From Hydrogenophilales bacterium (GTDB lineage: Bacteria > Pseudomonadota > Gammaproteobacteria > Burkholderiales > Thiobacillaceae), in the NCBI GenBank assembly GCA_016703155.1, contig JADJCP010000003.1, forward strand, positions 1 to 64,000: DNA of 64,000 nucleotides, given 5' to 3'. Shown here one piece after another: positions 33,344 through 42,487 of the stretch (positions within the stretch are counted from its first letter, which is position 1; each line of letters begins with the position of its first letter). The translations under genes were made by a program, and so were the position numbers. The notes below the pieces were generated by a model that saw nothing but the letters and a program-made list of their open reading frames with translations, was not told the DNA's origin and ran no database searches.

Positions 33344-34192
33344 TTATTTGATCAGGGTATGCAGGGCCGAGGAATCGAGGTCGCCCTGGCCGGCGTCGAC
33401 GAGTTGCGACATCAGTCGGGCGGCGGCCTGGATCGATTCGAGTGACAGGCCGAGGCCGGTGGCTTCGGCCATGACGATGTCCAGATCCTTCTTGTGCAGG
33501 CGGGCGCGGAAGCCGGGCTGATCGTTGCCGTCGAGCATGCGCTGGCCGTGGATTTCGAGAATCTTGCTGTATGCCGAACCGCCTAATAGTGCGGCGCGCA
33601 CCCGGGCCGGGTCGACGCCCTGGCGGCGGGCAAAGTGGAAGGCCTCGGCCACGCCCATCAGGGTGGCGGAGACGACGATCTGGTTGCAGGCCTTGGCGAT
33701 CTGGCCGGCGCCGCTGGCGCCGACATGGACAATGTTCCGGCCCAGGCATTCGAACAGCGGTAACACCTTTGCGTACACCTCGGCGTCACCGCCCACCATG
33801 ATGGACAGCGTGCCGGCCTCGGCACCCGCCTCGCCGCCCGAGACCGGGGCGTCGAGCAGGGCCATACCGAGTTCGCGGAGGTGCTGGGCGCAGTCGCGGG
33901 TATAGGCGGGCGAGGTCGTGCCCATGTCGACGACGATGGCCGAGCCGCCTTCGCTGGCCAGGCCGCCCGGGCCGAAGAGCACCGCTTCGAGCGCCGCGTC
34001 GTCGGCGACATTGACGAAGACCACTGTGCAGTCGGCCAGGTCGGCTGGGCGAGCCACGGGCGTGGCTTCCGGAATCTCTGCGCAGCGTGCCGGCGTGCGG
34101 TTCCAGACCTTCAGCGCGTGGTCGGCGCGCGCCAGGTTGCGGGCCATGGGCAGGCCCATGACGCCGAGTCCGATGAATCCGATGGTGTGCAT
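33344..34192 (-). CDS. Tartronate semialdehyde reductase/3-hydroxyisobutyrate dehydrogenase family
   Basis: A beta-hydroxyacid dehydrogenase of 282 residues. Its N-terminal Rossmann motif is IGFIGLGVMGLPMARNLARA, followed by the substrate-binding signature LLDAPVSGGEAGAEAGTLSI (about 115-134). The catalytic Lys sits in GASGAGQIAKACNQIVV, and the C-terminal KKDLDIVMAEA is typical. Best fit is the GarR/GlxR type that reduces tartronate semialdehyde to glycerate, which the glycerate kinase at 16769-18043 could then use. That link is inference. Confidence 0.87.
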   Translation of the reverse strand: MHTIGFIGLGVMGLPMARNLARADHALKVWNRTPARCAEIPEATPVARPADLADCTVVFVNVADDAALEAVLFGPGGLASEGGSAIVVDMGTTSPAYTRDCAQHLRELGMALLDAPVSGGEAGAEAGTLSIMVGGDAEVYAKVLPLFECLGRNIVHVGASGAGQIAKACNQIVVSATLMGVAEAFHFARRQGVDPARVRAALLGGSAYSKILEIHGQRMLDGNDQPGFRARLHKKDLDIVMAEATGLGLSLESIQAAARLMSQLVDAGQGDLDSSALHTLIK

Positions 34193-34291
34193 ATCCGTGC
34201 AAAACCAGGCTGGAAAAGCGACATGATCGCATTGTCAGGCCGGCCCGGCTGCACTAACCTGAGGGCCGCTTTCAACCGATGCGGAGACGCC

Positions 34292-34732
34292 ATGAGATTC
34301 GCCCCCCTGCTGTTATCGATCCTGAGCCTGCTACCCATTGCCGCCGCGTCGGCTGCCGGCGTCAACATGCGCGAAGGCCTGTGGGAGATGACGTCGAGCA
34401 CCGACATGGCGGCCATTCCGGGCATGCCCAAGGGCATGAAAATGCCGGCGGTGGTGATCAAGCACTGCTATACCGCCACCGACATCCAGGGCAACAAGGC
34501 ACTCATGGAAAAGGGCAACTGCTCGCTGATCAGCATGCGCCAGACCGGCAGCAGCGCTTCGTGGGTGTCGGAGTGCCGGGGCGAGCAGGCGATGCGCATG
34601 GAAGGCGAAGGCACCTTCTCCGGCGACCAGTACCAGCTCAAGAGCCGCATGACGTTTCTGAGCGGCAAGATGAAGGGCCAGAGCATGGGCTCGACGATCA
34701 ACGCCCGCCGCCTGGGCGACTGTAAAAAATAG
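34292..34732 (+). CDS. DUF3617 family exported protein
   Basis: A 146-residue protein with a signal peptide (MRFAPLLLSILSLLPIAAAS AAG). The mature part starts NMREGLWEMTSSTDMAAIPG and contains four spaced cysteines (HCYTA, NCSLI, ECRGE, DCKK), typical of DUF3617. The function is unknown. It diverges from the reductase gene with about 100 bp between starts and converges with the AEC transporter gene, 3 nt away. Confidence 0.82.
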   Translation: MRFAPLLLSILSLLPIAAASAAGVNMREGLWEMTSSTDMAAIPGMPKGMKMPAVVIKHCYTATDIQGNKALMEKGNCSLISMRQTGSSASWVSECRGEQAMRMEGEGTFSGDQYQLKSRMTFLSGKMKGQSMGSTINARRLGDCKK

Positions 34733-34735
34733 CGT

Positions 34736-35682
34736 CTATTGCAGGACGCTGATCCAGATCGGCAGCGTCACCAGGAATATCAGGCTGGTCCAGCTTGCCG
34801 TCAGGGCGGCGGCGCGCACGTCGAGATTGAAACGGTCGGCGAAGCTCGCGGCCATGAGCATGGTCGGCATGGCGACTTCCAGGATCGCCGCGACCTGCGG
34901 GTCGTGCATCGGCTGGAACAGTTCGCGGGCGATCAGCCAGACGAGCAGCGGCGTGATCACCAGCTTCGAGGCCACCGCCACCATCACCGGCGCGCTTGGC
35001 CGCAGGTTGCCCAGGGGATCGACAGGCCCAGGGCGAAGAGCATGATCGGGATGGTCGCCTGGCCCATGAACTTGGCGGCCTTGACCAGCGGCGTCGCGTC
35101 GATGCCGGAAAAATTCACCGCGAAGCCAAGCAGAAAGCCCCACACCGGCGGCAGCGTGAGCATGGTGCGCAACAGGCTGTGGCCGTGGCCGCCCTCGTGG
35201 CCCAGACGCGTGGCGATCCAGACACCCAGAGTCCAGACCAGCGGCGTCGAGGCGAGCACGTCGGCGAAGGCGGCGTAGGTGCCGCCCTGGTCGCCGTAGA
35301 GAAAGGTAAGGGTCGGATAGCCCATGAACAGGACGTTGCCGAACGAACCGGCAAGCAGAATCGCGGCGCGTGTTTCGCGTGACAGATCCTTGCCGAGCGC
35401 CGACTTGAACAACACCCAGTAGAGGATGGCGACGCTGAAGGCGATGCCCATGGCGGCGATCAGTGGCACGGTGAGCAGTTGCGGGGTGATGACGGCCTGC
35501 GCCGACAGGGCGAAAAGCAGGGGCGGCGCGAAGACGTCGACGACCAGGCGGTTCAACTGGACGCGCAGGGTGTCGGCGGGAAACTGCTTGCGATAACGCA
35601 CCCAGAGGCCACCGGCGGCGACCAAGAGGGCGATGGGCAGCCAGACCTGAAGGAAGAGCTGGACAAGAAAATGGGAGGACAT
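34736..35682 (-). CDS. AEC-family permease, one-base frameshift
   Basis: An inner-membrane carrier of the auxin efflux carrier family, about 315 residues with some ten hydrophobic segments. It starts MSSHFLVQLFLQVWLPIALL. The frame breaks near 35010 in a G run: after IMLFALGLSIPWG one G is missing. The last part (LRPSAPVMVAVASKLVITPL to PIWISVLQ) is read in another frame to TAG 34736-34738. Substrate unknown; members often carry small organic acids. Sequence error is possible. Confidence 0.8.
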
Positions 35683-35752
35683 GATGTCCTCCCATTATCC
35701 CGAAATCAGGCCGGGTCCGCTGCGAATCGACCCGGCCAAGGTCCGCTTAAGA

Positions 35753-36031
35753 TCAATAACTGGTCTGGCAGACGATGTACTTTTCGCCTTCGGGCTGGAC
35801 GGAACGGATCTGCGCCAGATCGTCTTCGCCCATGCGGCCATAGGCATCGCCGACGCTGTTCAGGGCGCGCCCCGGCAGGCGCGGGGTAGCGGCTTGGGGC
35901 CGAACCGACGCCATGATCGACAGATCCTCGGCGCTGATATCCATCCAAGTGTAGTACTGGCAATTGTCGGCGGCGTGACTCAAAGGTGAGGCAAGCAGGG
36001 TAGAAACGGCAAGAATCGAAAAGAAACGCAT
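35753..36031 (-). CDS. Small exported protein of unknown function
   Basis: A 92-residue protein I do not recognise. It has a signal peptide, MRFFSILAVSTLLASPLSHA, and two cysteines in the mature part (NCQYYTW near its start and YIVCQTSY at its end) that could form a disulfide. The ATG at 36031 has a TAAGGAG RBS; the frame is open 26 codons further but with no family support. A palindromic operator-like site lies 23 bp upstream of the ATG. Confidence 0.65.
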   Translation of the reverse strand: MRFFSILAVSTLLASPLSHAADNCQYYTWMDISAEDLSIMASVRPQAATPRLPGRALNSVGDAYGRMGEDDLAQIRSVQPEGEKYIVCQTSY

Positions 36032-36053
36032 GATTAGCTCCTTACATGAGAAA

Positions 36054-36073
36054 ATATTAGTAAGGACTAATAT
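36054..36073. promoter_or_regulatory. Operator-like palindrome ATATTAGT-N4-ACTAATAT
   Basis: Perfect 8-bp inverted arms (36054-36061 and 36066-36073) around AAGG, in an AT-rich 110-bp stretch directly upstream of the small exported protein gene. It could bind a dimeric repressor or form a 5' leader hairpin. No regulator gene is adjacent. Confidence 0.5.
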
Positions 36074-36141
36074 ACTAGGTATTTCTGGGTTATTCTTGAT
36101 ATTGGTCAATAATATCCATGTAATGGCATCAAGTAATTGGG

Positions 36142-37539
36142 CTATGTCTCATTTTCGTCCTCCAGGCTCAATTCCTGGATTTTGCGTGTCAATGTGTTGC
36201 GCCCCCAGCCAAGCAGGGTGGCGGCCTCGATGCGTCGACCGCCGGTGTGGCGCAGTGCGGCACGGATGAGGGTGCGTTCGAATTCGGCGGAGAGGTCGTT
36301 GAGCAACCCCGCCTCGCCGCGGGCCAGGCGAGACTGAACCACCTGATCGAGGGCGTCCGACCAATTCAGTGCCGCGTGTTGCGGCTCATCAAGCGATTCT
36401 GGCGGCAAGTCCTTGGGCTCGATAACCTGGCCGGGGGCCATCACCGTCAACCAATGGCACAAGTTTTCAAGTTGCCGGACATTGCCGGGGTACGGCAACG
36501 ACGCCAAGGCCTTCAAGGTGTCTTCGGAGACCTGCTTCATCTCAACGCCGAGATCCTTGGCGCTTTTTTGCAGGAAATGTCGTGCCAGCAAGGGGATATC
36601 CTCGCGGCGTTCCCGGAGCGCCGGCAGTTTGATGCGGATGACGTTCAGGCGATGGAACAGGTCTTCCCGGAACAGGCCCTGGCGGACGCGTTCTTCGAGA
36701 TTCTGGTGGGTCGCCGCAATCACCCGGACATTGACGCGCACCGGCGAGTGACCGCCGACCCGGTAGAACTCGCCATCGGCCAGGACGCGCAACAAGCGGG
36801 TCTGGAGCTCCGAGGGCATGTCGCCGATCTCGTCCAGGAATAGCGCGCCGCCGTCGGCCTGCTCGAAGCGGCCGCGGCGGGAGGCCGTGGCGCCGGTGAA
36901 GGCGCCACGCTCGTGGCCGAACAGTTCGGATTCAAGCAGATCCTTGGGTATGGCGGCGGTGTTCAAGGCGATGAACGGGCTCTCCTTGCGCGGGCTGTGC
37001 CGATGCAGCGCATGCGCCACGAGTTCCTTGCCGGTGCCGGTCTCGCCGGTGATCAGCACGGTGGCATGCGACTGCGACAGCCGGCCGATGGCGCGGAAAA
37101 CGTCCTGCATCGCCGGTGCCTGGCCGAGCATGGCCTGACCCGACAAACTGGCGTCGCTGCCCAGAGATTCTTCACGGTTGCCTTCTTCGAGGGCGCGGTG
37201 AATCAGCGCCAGGGCATGGTCGACATCGAACGGCTTGGGCAGGTATTCGAAGGCACCGCCCTGAAAGGCCGAAACGGCGGAATCGAGATCGGAATAGGCG
37301 GTCATGATGATCACCGGCAGCTTGGGGTTGCGTGCCTTGATCCGGTTCATGAATTCCAGGCCGTCCATGCCGGGCATGCGGATGTCGGTGAGGATGGCGC
37401 CGGGCGTGCTGCGCTCCAGTGCGGTGAGCGCGGTTTCGGCACTGTCGAAGATCTGGTTCGCCAGGTTCTCGCGCTTCAGTGCCTTCTCGAACACCCAGCG
37501 GATGGAGCGGTCGTCGTCGATAATCCAGATCGGTTTCAT
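36142..37539 (-). CDS. ntrC: Nitrogen regulator NtrC
   Basis: A sigma-54-dependent response regulator of nitrogen assimilation. The 465 residues have the receiver domain (MKPIWIIDDDRSIRWVFEKA, phospho-acceptor D52 in TDIRMPGMDG). The AAA+ domain has Walker A GETGTGKE, the sigma-54 loop GAFTGA and Walker B GGALFLDEIGDMPSE. The C-terminal Fis-type helix-turn-helix is AALRHTGGRRIEAATLLGWG. It follows ntrB by 60 nt. A likely target, the glnA promoter, lies 3 kb upstream with a matching NtrC site. Confidence 0.96.
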   Translation of the reverse strand: MKPIWIIDDDRSIRWVFEKALKRENLANQIFDSAETALTALERSTPGAILTDIRMPGMDGLEFMNRIKARNPKLPVIIMTAYSDLDSAVSAFQGGAFEYLPKPFDVDHALALIHRALEEGNREESLGSDASLSGQAMLGQAPAMQDVFRAIGRLSQSHATVLITGETGTGKELVAHALHRHSPRKESPFIALNTAAIPKDLLESELFGHERGAFTGATASRRGRFEQADGGALFLDEIGDMPSELQTRLLRVLADGEFYRVGGHSPVRVNVRVIAATHQNLEERVRQGLFREDLFHRLNVIRIKLPALRERREDIPLLARHFLQKSAKDLGVEMKQVSEDTLKALASLPYPGNVRQLENLCHWLTVMAPGQVIEPKDLPPESLDEPQHAALNWSDALDQVVQSRLARGEAGLLNDLSAEFERTLIRAALRHTGGRRIEAATLLGWGRNTLTRKIQELSLEDENET

Positions 37540-37599
37540 GAGCAGTCCTAGGTTAGGCGTGGGGCATGCGCGTGTTGTGGCACGCCCCGCTCCCTGTGG

Positions 37600-38631
37600 T
37601 CATTTTATGGGTAGATACAAGGTGAAACAGGTAAAGCCGGGCTCGCTTACCATGTGGATCACGCCTTCATGGCGCTGCACCAGACTTTGCGCGAGTGTCA
37701 GGCCGACTCCGCTGCCGCCCTCGCGCGCGGAGACCAGCGGGAAGAAGACCTTGTTTTGAATTTCCTCCGGGATACCCGGCCCGTTGTCGATGATGTCGAT
37801 GCGCACGGCCAGTTTCCAGCGCTTCATGGCCAGGGTGACCTGACGCGCGACGCTGGTGCGCAGGGTGATCGTGCCTTCGCCCGCCAGGGCTTGCGCGGCA
37901 TTGCGACCGATGTTCAGCACGGCCTGGATGAGCTGCTCAAGATCACCCTGCAACTCGGGAATACTGATGTCGTATTGTCGGCGAATATCGAGTTTCGGAA
38001 ATTCGGCGAGCAATAAACTGCGTACCCGTTCGAGCACTTCATGGATATTGATCGGGCGGATTTCCGGGCGCTTGGCCGGCGTCAGCCAGCGGTCCAGCAA
38101 GCCTTGGAGTCTGTTGGCCTCCTGGATGATCACCTGGGTGTACTCGGAGAGCTCCGCGCCGTTGAGTTCGGCTTCGAGGAGTTGCGCCGCGCCGCGTATG
38201 CCGCCGAGTGGATTACGAATTTCATGCGCCAATTGCCGCAAGAGCATTTGAACCGCCTGGGCCTGCGCCATGGCTTGCTCGTCGCGAGCGATACGCACGC
38301 TGCTGCCGGCCGGGTGAAACTCCATGACCACGGACCCCGGCAGGTCATCCATCGGGCTGATGGTCACACTGAGGGTCAGGCTGTGTGCGGCCGATTCGAT
38401 AACGACATGGTGTTCCGTGAAACTGGCGCCCTCTTTCAGGGCCTCATCCAGGGCATGCTCCAAATCGGTGCATTGGCGGAGTACGCTGGTGAGTGGTTGC
38501 CCAACGGCATGATGCCGCGACACACCGAACAGATTCTCCGCCGCGGGGTTCAGATAGCGCAGCCGGCGCCGCTCGTCGAGGAGAAGGACGGCGGTGGCGA
38601 GAATTTCGGGACTGGGTTCGGAGGCGTGCAT
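37600..38631 (-). CDS. ntrB: Nitrogen regulation sensor kinase NtrB
   Basis: A cytoplasmic histidine kinase/phosphatase that sets NtrC phosphorylation in response to PII. The 343 residues include an N-terminal PAS domain (VLLDERRRLRYLNPAAENLF). The phospho-histidine lies in LAHEIRNPLGGIRGAAQLLE (about 135-155). ATP-binding boxes are N (QAVLNIGRNAAQAL), G1 (IIDNGPGIPEEIQNKVFFPL) and G2 (SAREGGSGVGLTLAQSLV). No membrane segment is seen, as expected. Confidence 0.96.
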   Translation of the reverse strand: MHASEPSPEILATAVLLLDERRRLRYLNPAAENLFGVSRHHAVGQPLTSVLRQCTDLEHALDEALKEGASFTEHHVVIESAAHSLTLSVTISPMDDLPGSVVMEFHPAGSSVRIARDEQAMAQAQAVQMLLRQLAHEIRNPLGGIRGAAQLLEAELNGAELSEYTQVIIQEANRLQGLLDRWLTPAKRPEIRPINIHEVLERVRSLLLAEFPKLDIRRQYDISIPELQGDLEQLIQAVLNIGRNAAQALAGEGTITLRTSVARQVTLAMKRWKLAVRIDIIDNGPGIPEEIQNKVFFPLVSAREGGSGVGLTLAQSLVQRHEGVIHMVSEPGFTCFTLYLPIK

Positions 38632-38714
38632 CGGCGAGCGTGATTGTGACTTGCCTTCAGATTAGCAAGAAACAGGCCATTGGCGCGCACTTCCACGACC
38701 AGACAAGCCAAGGC

Positions 38715-39167
38715 TTATTTGAAGCGGGACAGTTCCTTGTCGAGCATGCCGATATTTTGCTGGTGTCGGCGCAGTGCTTCGTTGAGGCTGCTCACATCAA
38801 CACCGGGCTTGCTCAGGCTGGTGGCAAGTGCGGCTTTCGCTTCGGCTAGCATCCGGGTTTCGTGGCTGCGTTCGTCCAGGAGGATCTGGTGGCGCAGGTC
38901 ATCGCGCTGACGCTGCGTCTTGGGGGTGACTCTGGGGAAGTTGGCGGGGCTGGGGCGGCTCGAAACCCGTGTTTTTGTGCTGCTGGTGTGCCCGCGCGAC
39001 GGCCCGAAATCGCTCAGTACCTTTTGCGCGCCGGGTCGGTAGCGGTCGGTGAACGTGACATTGCCGTCGGCATCGACGTATTTATAGATGTCGGCGCATG
39101 CGACGCACGGGCATAGCGCCATGGCAGTGGCGAACGCCAAGGGGCGAAAAGTCATGAGTGAATACAT
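38715..39167 (-). CDS. DUF4124 domain exported protein
   Basis: A 150-residue protein with a signal peptide (MTFRPLAFATAMALCPCVAC A) and, right after it, the DUF4124 core DIYKYVDADGNVTFTDRYRP. A basic, low-complexity stretch and a C-terminal coiled coil (about 85-150, rich in R, E, L and Q) follow. The function is unknown. Genes of this kind often sit between glnA and ntrBC in betaproteobacteria. The start may be the first Met or Met5. Confidence 0.83.
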   Translation of the reverse strand: MYSLMTFRPLAFATAMALCPCVACADIYKYVDADGNVTFTDRYRPGAQKVLSDFGPSRGHTSSTKTRVSSRPSPANFPRVTPKTQRQRDDLRHQILLDERSHETRMLAEAKAALATSLSKPGVDVSSLNEALRRHQQNIGMLDKELSRFK

Positions 39168-39214
39168 GCGGCGAGTGTATGGAATGCTTTACGCCTGGGC
39201 AACGAAAAAGGGCG

Positions 39215-39250
39215 GTTGAATAAATAAAGGGCGGCCTGGGCCGCCCTTCA
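39215..39250 (-). terminator. Intrinsic terminator of glnA
   Basis: On the minus strand AAGGGCGGC-CCAG-GCCGCCCTT (39248-39227) is followed by TATTTATT, about 20 nt after the corrected glnA stop codon. Confidence 0.88.
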
Positions 39251-39268
39251 TCATGCTATCCCTGCCGG

Positions 39269-40679
39269 TTAGACGGAATAGTACAAGTCGAACTCAACCG
39301 GGTGAGTCGTCATGCGCAGGCGGGTGACTTCTTCCATCTTCAGTTCGATGTAGGCATCGATGAAGTCGCTGCTGAACACGCCGCCCTTGGTCAGGAACTC
39401 GCGATCCTTGTCCAGTTCGTCCAGGGCCATCTCCAGGCTGCTGCAGACGGTCGGGATCTTGGCTTCTTCTTCCGGCTCCAGGGTCGTACAGGTTCTTGGT
39501 GGCGGGGTCGCCCGGATGAATCTTGTTCTGGATGCCGTCCAGGCCAGCCATCAGCAGCGCGGCGAAGCACATGTAGGGGTTGGCGATGGGGTCGGGGAAG
39601 CGGGTCTCGATGCGGCGGGCCTTGTCCGACGCGACGTGGGGGATGCGGATGGAGGCGGAACGGTTGCGGGCCGAGTAGGCCAGCATGACCGGAGCCTCGA
39701 AGCCGGGAACCAGACGCTTGTAGGAGTTGGTGCCGGGGTTGGTGATGGCGTTCAGGGCCTTGGCATGCTTGATGATGCCGCCGATGTAGTACAGGGCGGT
39801 CTCGGACAGGCCAGCGTAGCCGTTGCCGGCGAACAGGTTCTTGCCGTCCTTCCAGATCGACTGGTGCACGTGCATGCCGGAGCCGTTGTCACCGACGATG
39901 GGCTTGGGCATGAAGGTCGCGGTCTTGCCGTAGGCATGGGCGACGTTGTGGGTCACGTACTTCTGGATCTGGGTCCAGTCGGCGCGTTGTACCAGGGAGC
40001 TGAACTTGGTGCCGATTTCGCACTGGCCGGCGGTGGCCACCTCGTGGTGGCGGACTTCGACCGGCACGACCATTTCTTCCAGGGCCAGGCACATGGCGGA
40101 GCGGATGTCTTGCAGGCTGTCGATCGGCGGCACCGGGAAGTAGCCGCCCTTGACCTTGGGACGGTGGCCGATGTTGCCGGCCTCGGTCTGCTCGCCGGAG
40201 GACCAGGCGGCCTCTTCGGAACGGATCTTGACGTGGCAGCCGGACATGTCGTCACCCCAGGTGACGGAGTCGAAGATGAAGAATTCGGGTTCCGGGCCGA
40301 AGTAGGCGACATCGCCGATGCCGGTGGACTTCAGGTAGGCCTCGGCGCGCTTGCCGATGGAACGCGGGTCGCGGTCGTAGCCCTTGCCGGTGTCCGGCTC
40401 GATGACGTCGCAGGACAGGATCAGGGTCGGCTCGTCCATGAAGGGGTCGATGTTGGCCGTGTTCGGGTCGGGCATGAGTTGCATGTCCGAGGCCTCGATG
40501 CCCTTCCAGCCAGCGATCGAGGAGCCGTCGAAGGCATGGCCCGACGTGAACTTGTCTTCATCGAAAGCGGAAACGGGCACGGTGACGTGCTGTTCCTTGC
40601 CGCGGGTATCGGTAAAACGGAAATCGACGAATTTGACATCGTTTTCCTGAACCATCTTCATTACATCGGCGACCGCCAT
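39269..40679 (-). CDS. glnA: Glutamine synthetase type I, frameshifted near the C terminus
   Basis: Assimilates ammonia into glutamine. It starts MAVADVMKMVQENDVKFVDF and has the active-site motifs DGSSIAGWKGIEASDM, EPEFFIFDSV, the ATP/glutamate loop NGSGMHVHQSIWKDG and NPGTNSYKRLVPGFEAPV. After TKNLYD an extra base at about 39481-39483 breaks the frame exactly at the adenylylation-site Tyr region (NLYDLEPEEEAKIP). The true end, DLYYSV, is in the next frame, stopping at 39269. The corrected length is 469 residues, the GSI-beta standard. Sequence error is likely. It is controlled by a sigma-54 promoter. Confidence 0.94.
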
Positions 40680-40734
40680 ATCTAGCTCCTAAATCAGAGA
40701 TTGCACAGGTGTGAGTGAACTACGGGCACATTGA

Positions 40735-40752
40735 TAGCACATAATGTGCCAG
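40735..40752 (-). promoter_or_regulatory. Sigma-54 promoter of glnA
   Basis: On the minus strand CTGGCACATTATGTGCTA matches TGGCAC-N5-TTGC with the invariant GG (-24) and GC (-12) at exact spacing. Transcription should start about 12 bp downstream, giving a leader of about 45 nt before the glnA ATG. Confidence 0.82.
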
Positions 40753-40887
40753 GAAACCCTCGTATTTGTGGCGAATGCGCGTCCTAGGTGAGGAGGCGCG
40801 TTTGTGCCGCGTCTTCGCGAATTTCCGAAACCGGTATTGCCTAGTCCGGCATTCTGCCACAGGGGTGGGCACCAGGACGACAAATTC

Positions 40888-40905
40888 GGCGCCCAAAATA
40901 GTGCG
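40888..40905 (-). promoter_or_regulatory. Probable NtrC-binding enhancer for glnA
   Basis: On the minus strand CGCACTATTTTGGGCGCC resembles the NtrC consensus (GCAC, AT-rich centre, GGTGC) and lies about 150 bp upstream of the sigma-54 promoter. An inverted AGTGCG-TCT-CGCACT overlaps its upstream end. The whole 303-bp glnA-aroE space (40680-40982) holds these sites and no gene. Confidence 0.6.
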
Positions 40906-40982
40906 AGACGCACTGTAATGGTGCCGTGAGGCGGTGTGCGTTGCGGACGGTACAATATCCCATTGATTTCAACGTATCCGAC

Positions 40983-41780
40983 ATGACCGATTTATATACC
41001 GTCTTCGGTAACCCCATCGCGCACTCCAAGTCGCCACTTATACACGCTGAATTCGCCCGCCAGACCGGGCAAAGGATGGTCTACACCACCACCCTGGCGC
41101 CCTTGGAGCATTTCGCCGATGCGGTACGGGCGTTTCAGGCGGAGGGGGGGCGGGGTGCCAATGTCACCGTGCCATTCAAGGAACAGGCCTATGCCTTGGC
41201 GAGCGCGCGCAGCGAGCGCGCCGAAGCCGCTGGCGCGGTGAATACCCTGAACTTCGCCGCTGGCGAAATTTACGGCGACAACACCGACGGTATCGGCTTG
41301 GTGCACGACCTGACCGAGAACCAGGGTTTCGCTCTGGCCGGGAAGCGCATCCTCCTGCTCGGTGCCGGTGGCGCGGCACGTGGCGTTATTCTGCCCCTCC
41401 TGAAGCGTCAGCCGGCCGACCTGTTCATTGCCAACCGGACGGCCTCGAAAGCGCTCGATCTGGCCGGCCGGTTTGGCTGTCGGGGTGGTGGCTTCGATGG
41501 TCTCGCCGATCGGCCCTTCGACCTGGTGATCAACGCCACGGCGGCCAGTCTGGCCGGGGATCTGCCGCCTTTGCCGGAGGGCATCTATGCACCGGGCGCC
41601 TTGGCCTACGACATGATGTACGGACGCGAAACACCGTTCATGGCGGCTGCCCGAGCCCGGGGCGCGCGTGTTGCCGACGGTCTGGGCATGTTGGTCGAAC
41701 AGGCCGCCGAGGCCTTTTTTGTCTGGCGTGGGGTGCGGCCGGAGACGGCGCCGGTGATCGCCCTGCTCAGGAGCCAGTGA
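40983..41780 (+). CDS. aroE: Shikimate dehydrogenase
   Basis: Reduces 3-dehydroshikimate with NADPH in aromatic amino acid synthesis. From ATG 40983 it has 265 residues. Substrate-site motifs are VFGNPIAHSKSP and ANVTVPFKEQAYALA (catalytic Lys), with DNTDGIGLVHDL. The NADP-binding loop is LLLGAGGAARGVILPLL and NRTASKALDLA. The C-terminal DGLGMLVEQAAEAFFVW is typical. It overlaps mtgA by one base, an order frequent in betaproteobacteria. Confidence 0.95.
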   Translation: MTDLYTVFGNPIAHSKSPLIHAEFARQTGQRMVYTTTLAPLEHFADAVRAFQAEGGRGANVTVPFKEQAYALASARSERAEAAGAVNTLNFAAGEIYGDNTDGIGLVHDLTENQGFALAGKRILLLGAGGAARGVILPLLKRQPADLFIANRTASKALDLAGRFGCRGGGFDGLADRPFDLVINATAASLAGDLPPLPEGIYAPGALAYDMMYGRETPFMAAARARGARVADGLGMLVEQAAEAFFVWRGVRPETAPVIALLRSQ

Positions 41781-42472
41781 TGCCCGGCAAGCTTTGGCGT
41801 GGTGCGCTGGTCGTCTTCATTCTGCTGTTCTATCTGCAACTGGGTTACCTGGCCGGGGTGGTCTGGTGGGGCTGGATGAATCCCGCGAATACCGCCTTCA
41901 TGGAGGCCGGCCTGGACCGTCTCCAGGAAAAAAAAGGACCGGATGCCGAGCTGCGCCATCAGTGGGTCGATTACGGGCGCATTTCCATACACCTGAAACG
42001 CGCGGTGATCGCCGCGGAGGACAGCAAATTCCTGGAACACGAGGGCTTCGACTGGGAGGGCATCGAAAAGGCCGTCGAAAAGAACTTGAAGAAAGGCCGC
42101 ATCGTTGCCGGTGGCTCGACCATCAGCCAGCAACTCGCGAAGAATTTGTTCCTCTCTGCCTCGCGCAACCCCCTGCGCAAGGTTCAGGAGGCGATCATCA
42201 CGGTGATGATCGAGGTGATCTGGAGCAAGCGGCGCATTCTCGAGGTCTATCTCAACGTCATCGAGTGGGGCAACGGCATCTACGGTGCCGAAGCCGCCGC
42301 GCGCCGCTACTACAAGATTCCCGCTTCCAGCCTGGGCGCCGGTCAGGCCGCGCAACTCGCCGCGATGGTGCCGAATCCGCGTTATTACGAAACGCACCGC
42401 GGCGCGCGCGGCCTGCTGCGCCGGCAGGGCATCATCGCCGCGCGTATGTGGCAGGTGAGCGTGCCCAGGTAG
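41780..42472 (+). CDS. mtgA: Monofunctional peptidoglycan glycosyltransferase
   Basis: A membrane-anchored GT51 enzyme that polymerises glycan strands from lipid II. The 230 residues have one N-terminal transmembrane helix (LVVFILLFYLQLGYLAGVVW). The GT51 motifs are AEDSKFLEHEGFDWEGIEKA (catalytic Glu), GGSTISQQLAKNLFLS, RKVQEAIITVMIE and NVIEWGNGIYGAEAAARRYY. There is no transpeptidase domain. The ATG overlaps the aroE stop. Confidence 0.95.
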   Translation: MPGKLWRGALVVFILLFYLQLGYLAGVVWWGWMNPANTAFMEAGLDRLQEKKGPDAELRHQWVDYGRISIHLKRAVIAAEDSKFLEHEGFDWEGIEKAVEKNLKKGRIVAGGSTISQQLAKNLFLSASRNPLRKVQEAIITVMIEVIWSKRRILEVYLNVIEWGNGIYGAEAAARRYYKIPASSLGAGQAAQLAAMVPNPRYYETHRGARGLLRRQGIIAARMWQVSVPR

Positions 42473-42487
42473 CCGCGCGCTTGCCGG

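Noticed and set aside
39360..40685. A 441-codon open frame on the plus strand opposite glnA
   Set aside because: It is the mirror of a highly conserved glutamine synthetase gene and shows a Gly/Val/Asp-rich shadow composition with no motif.
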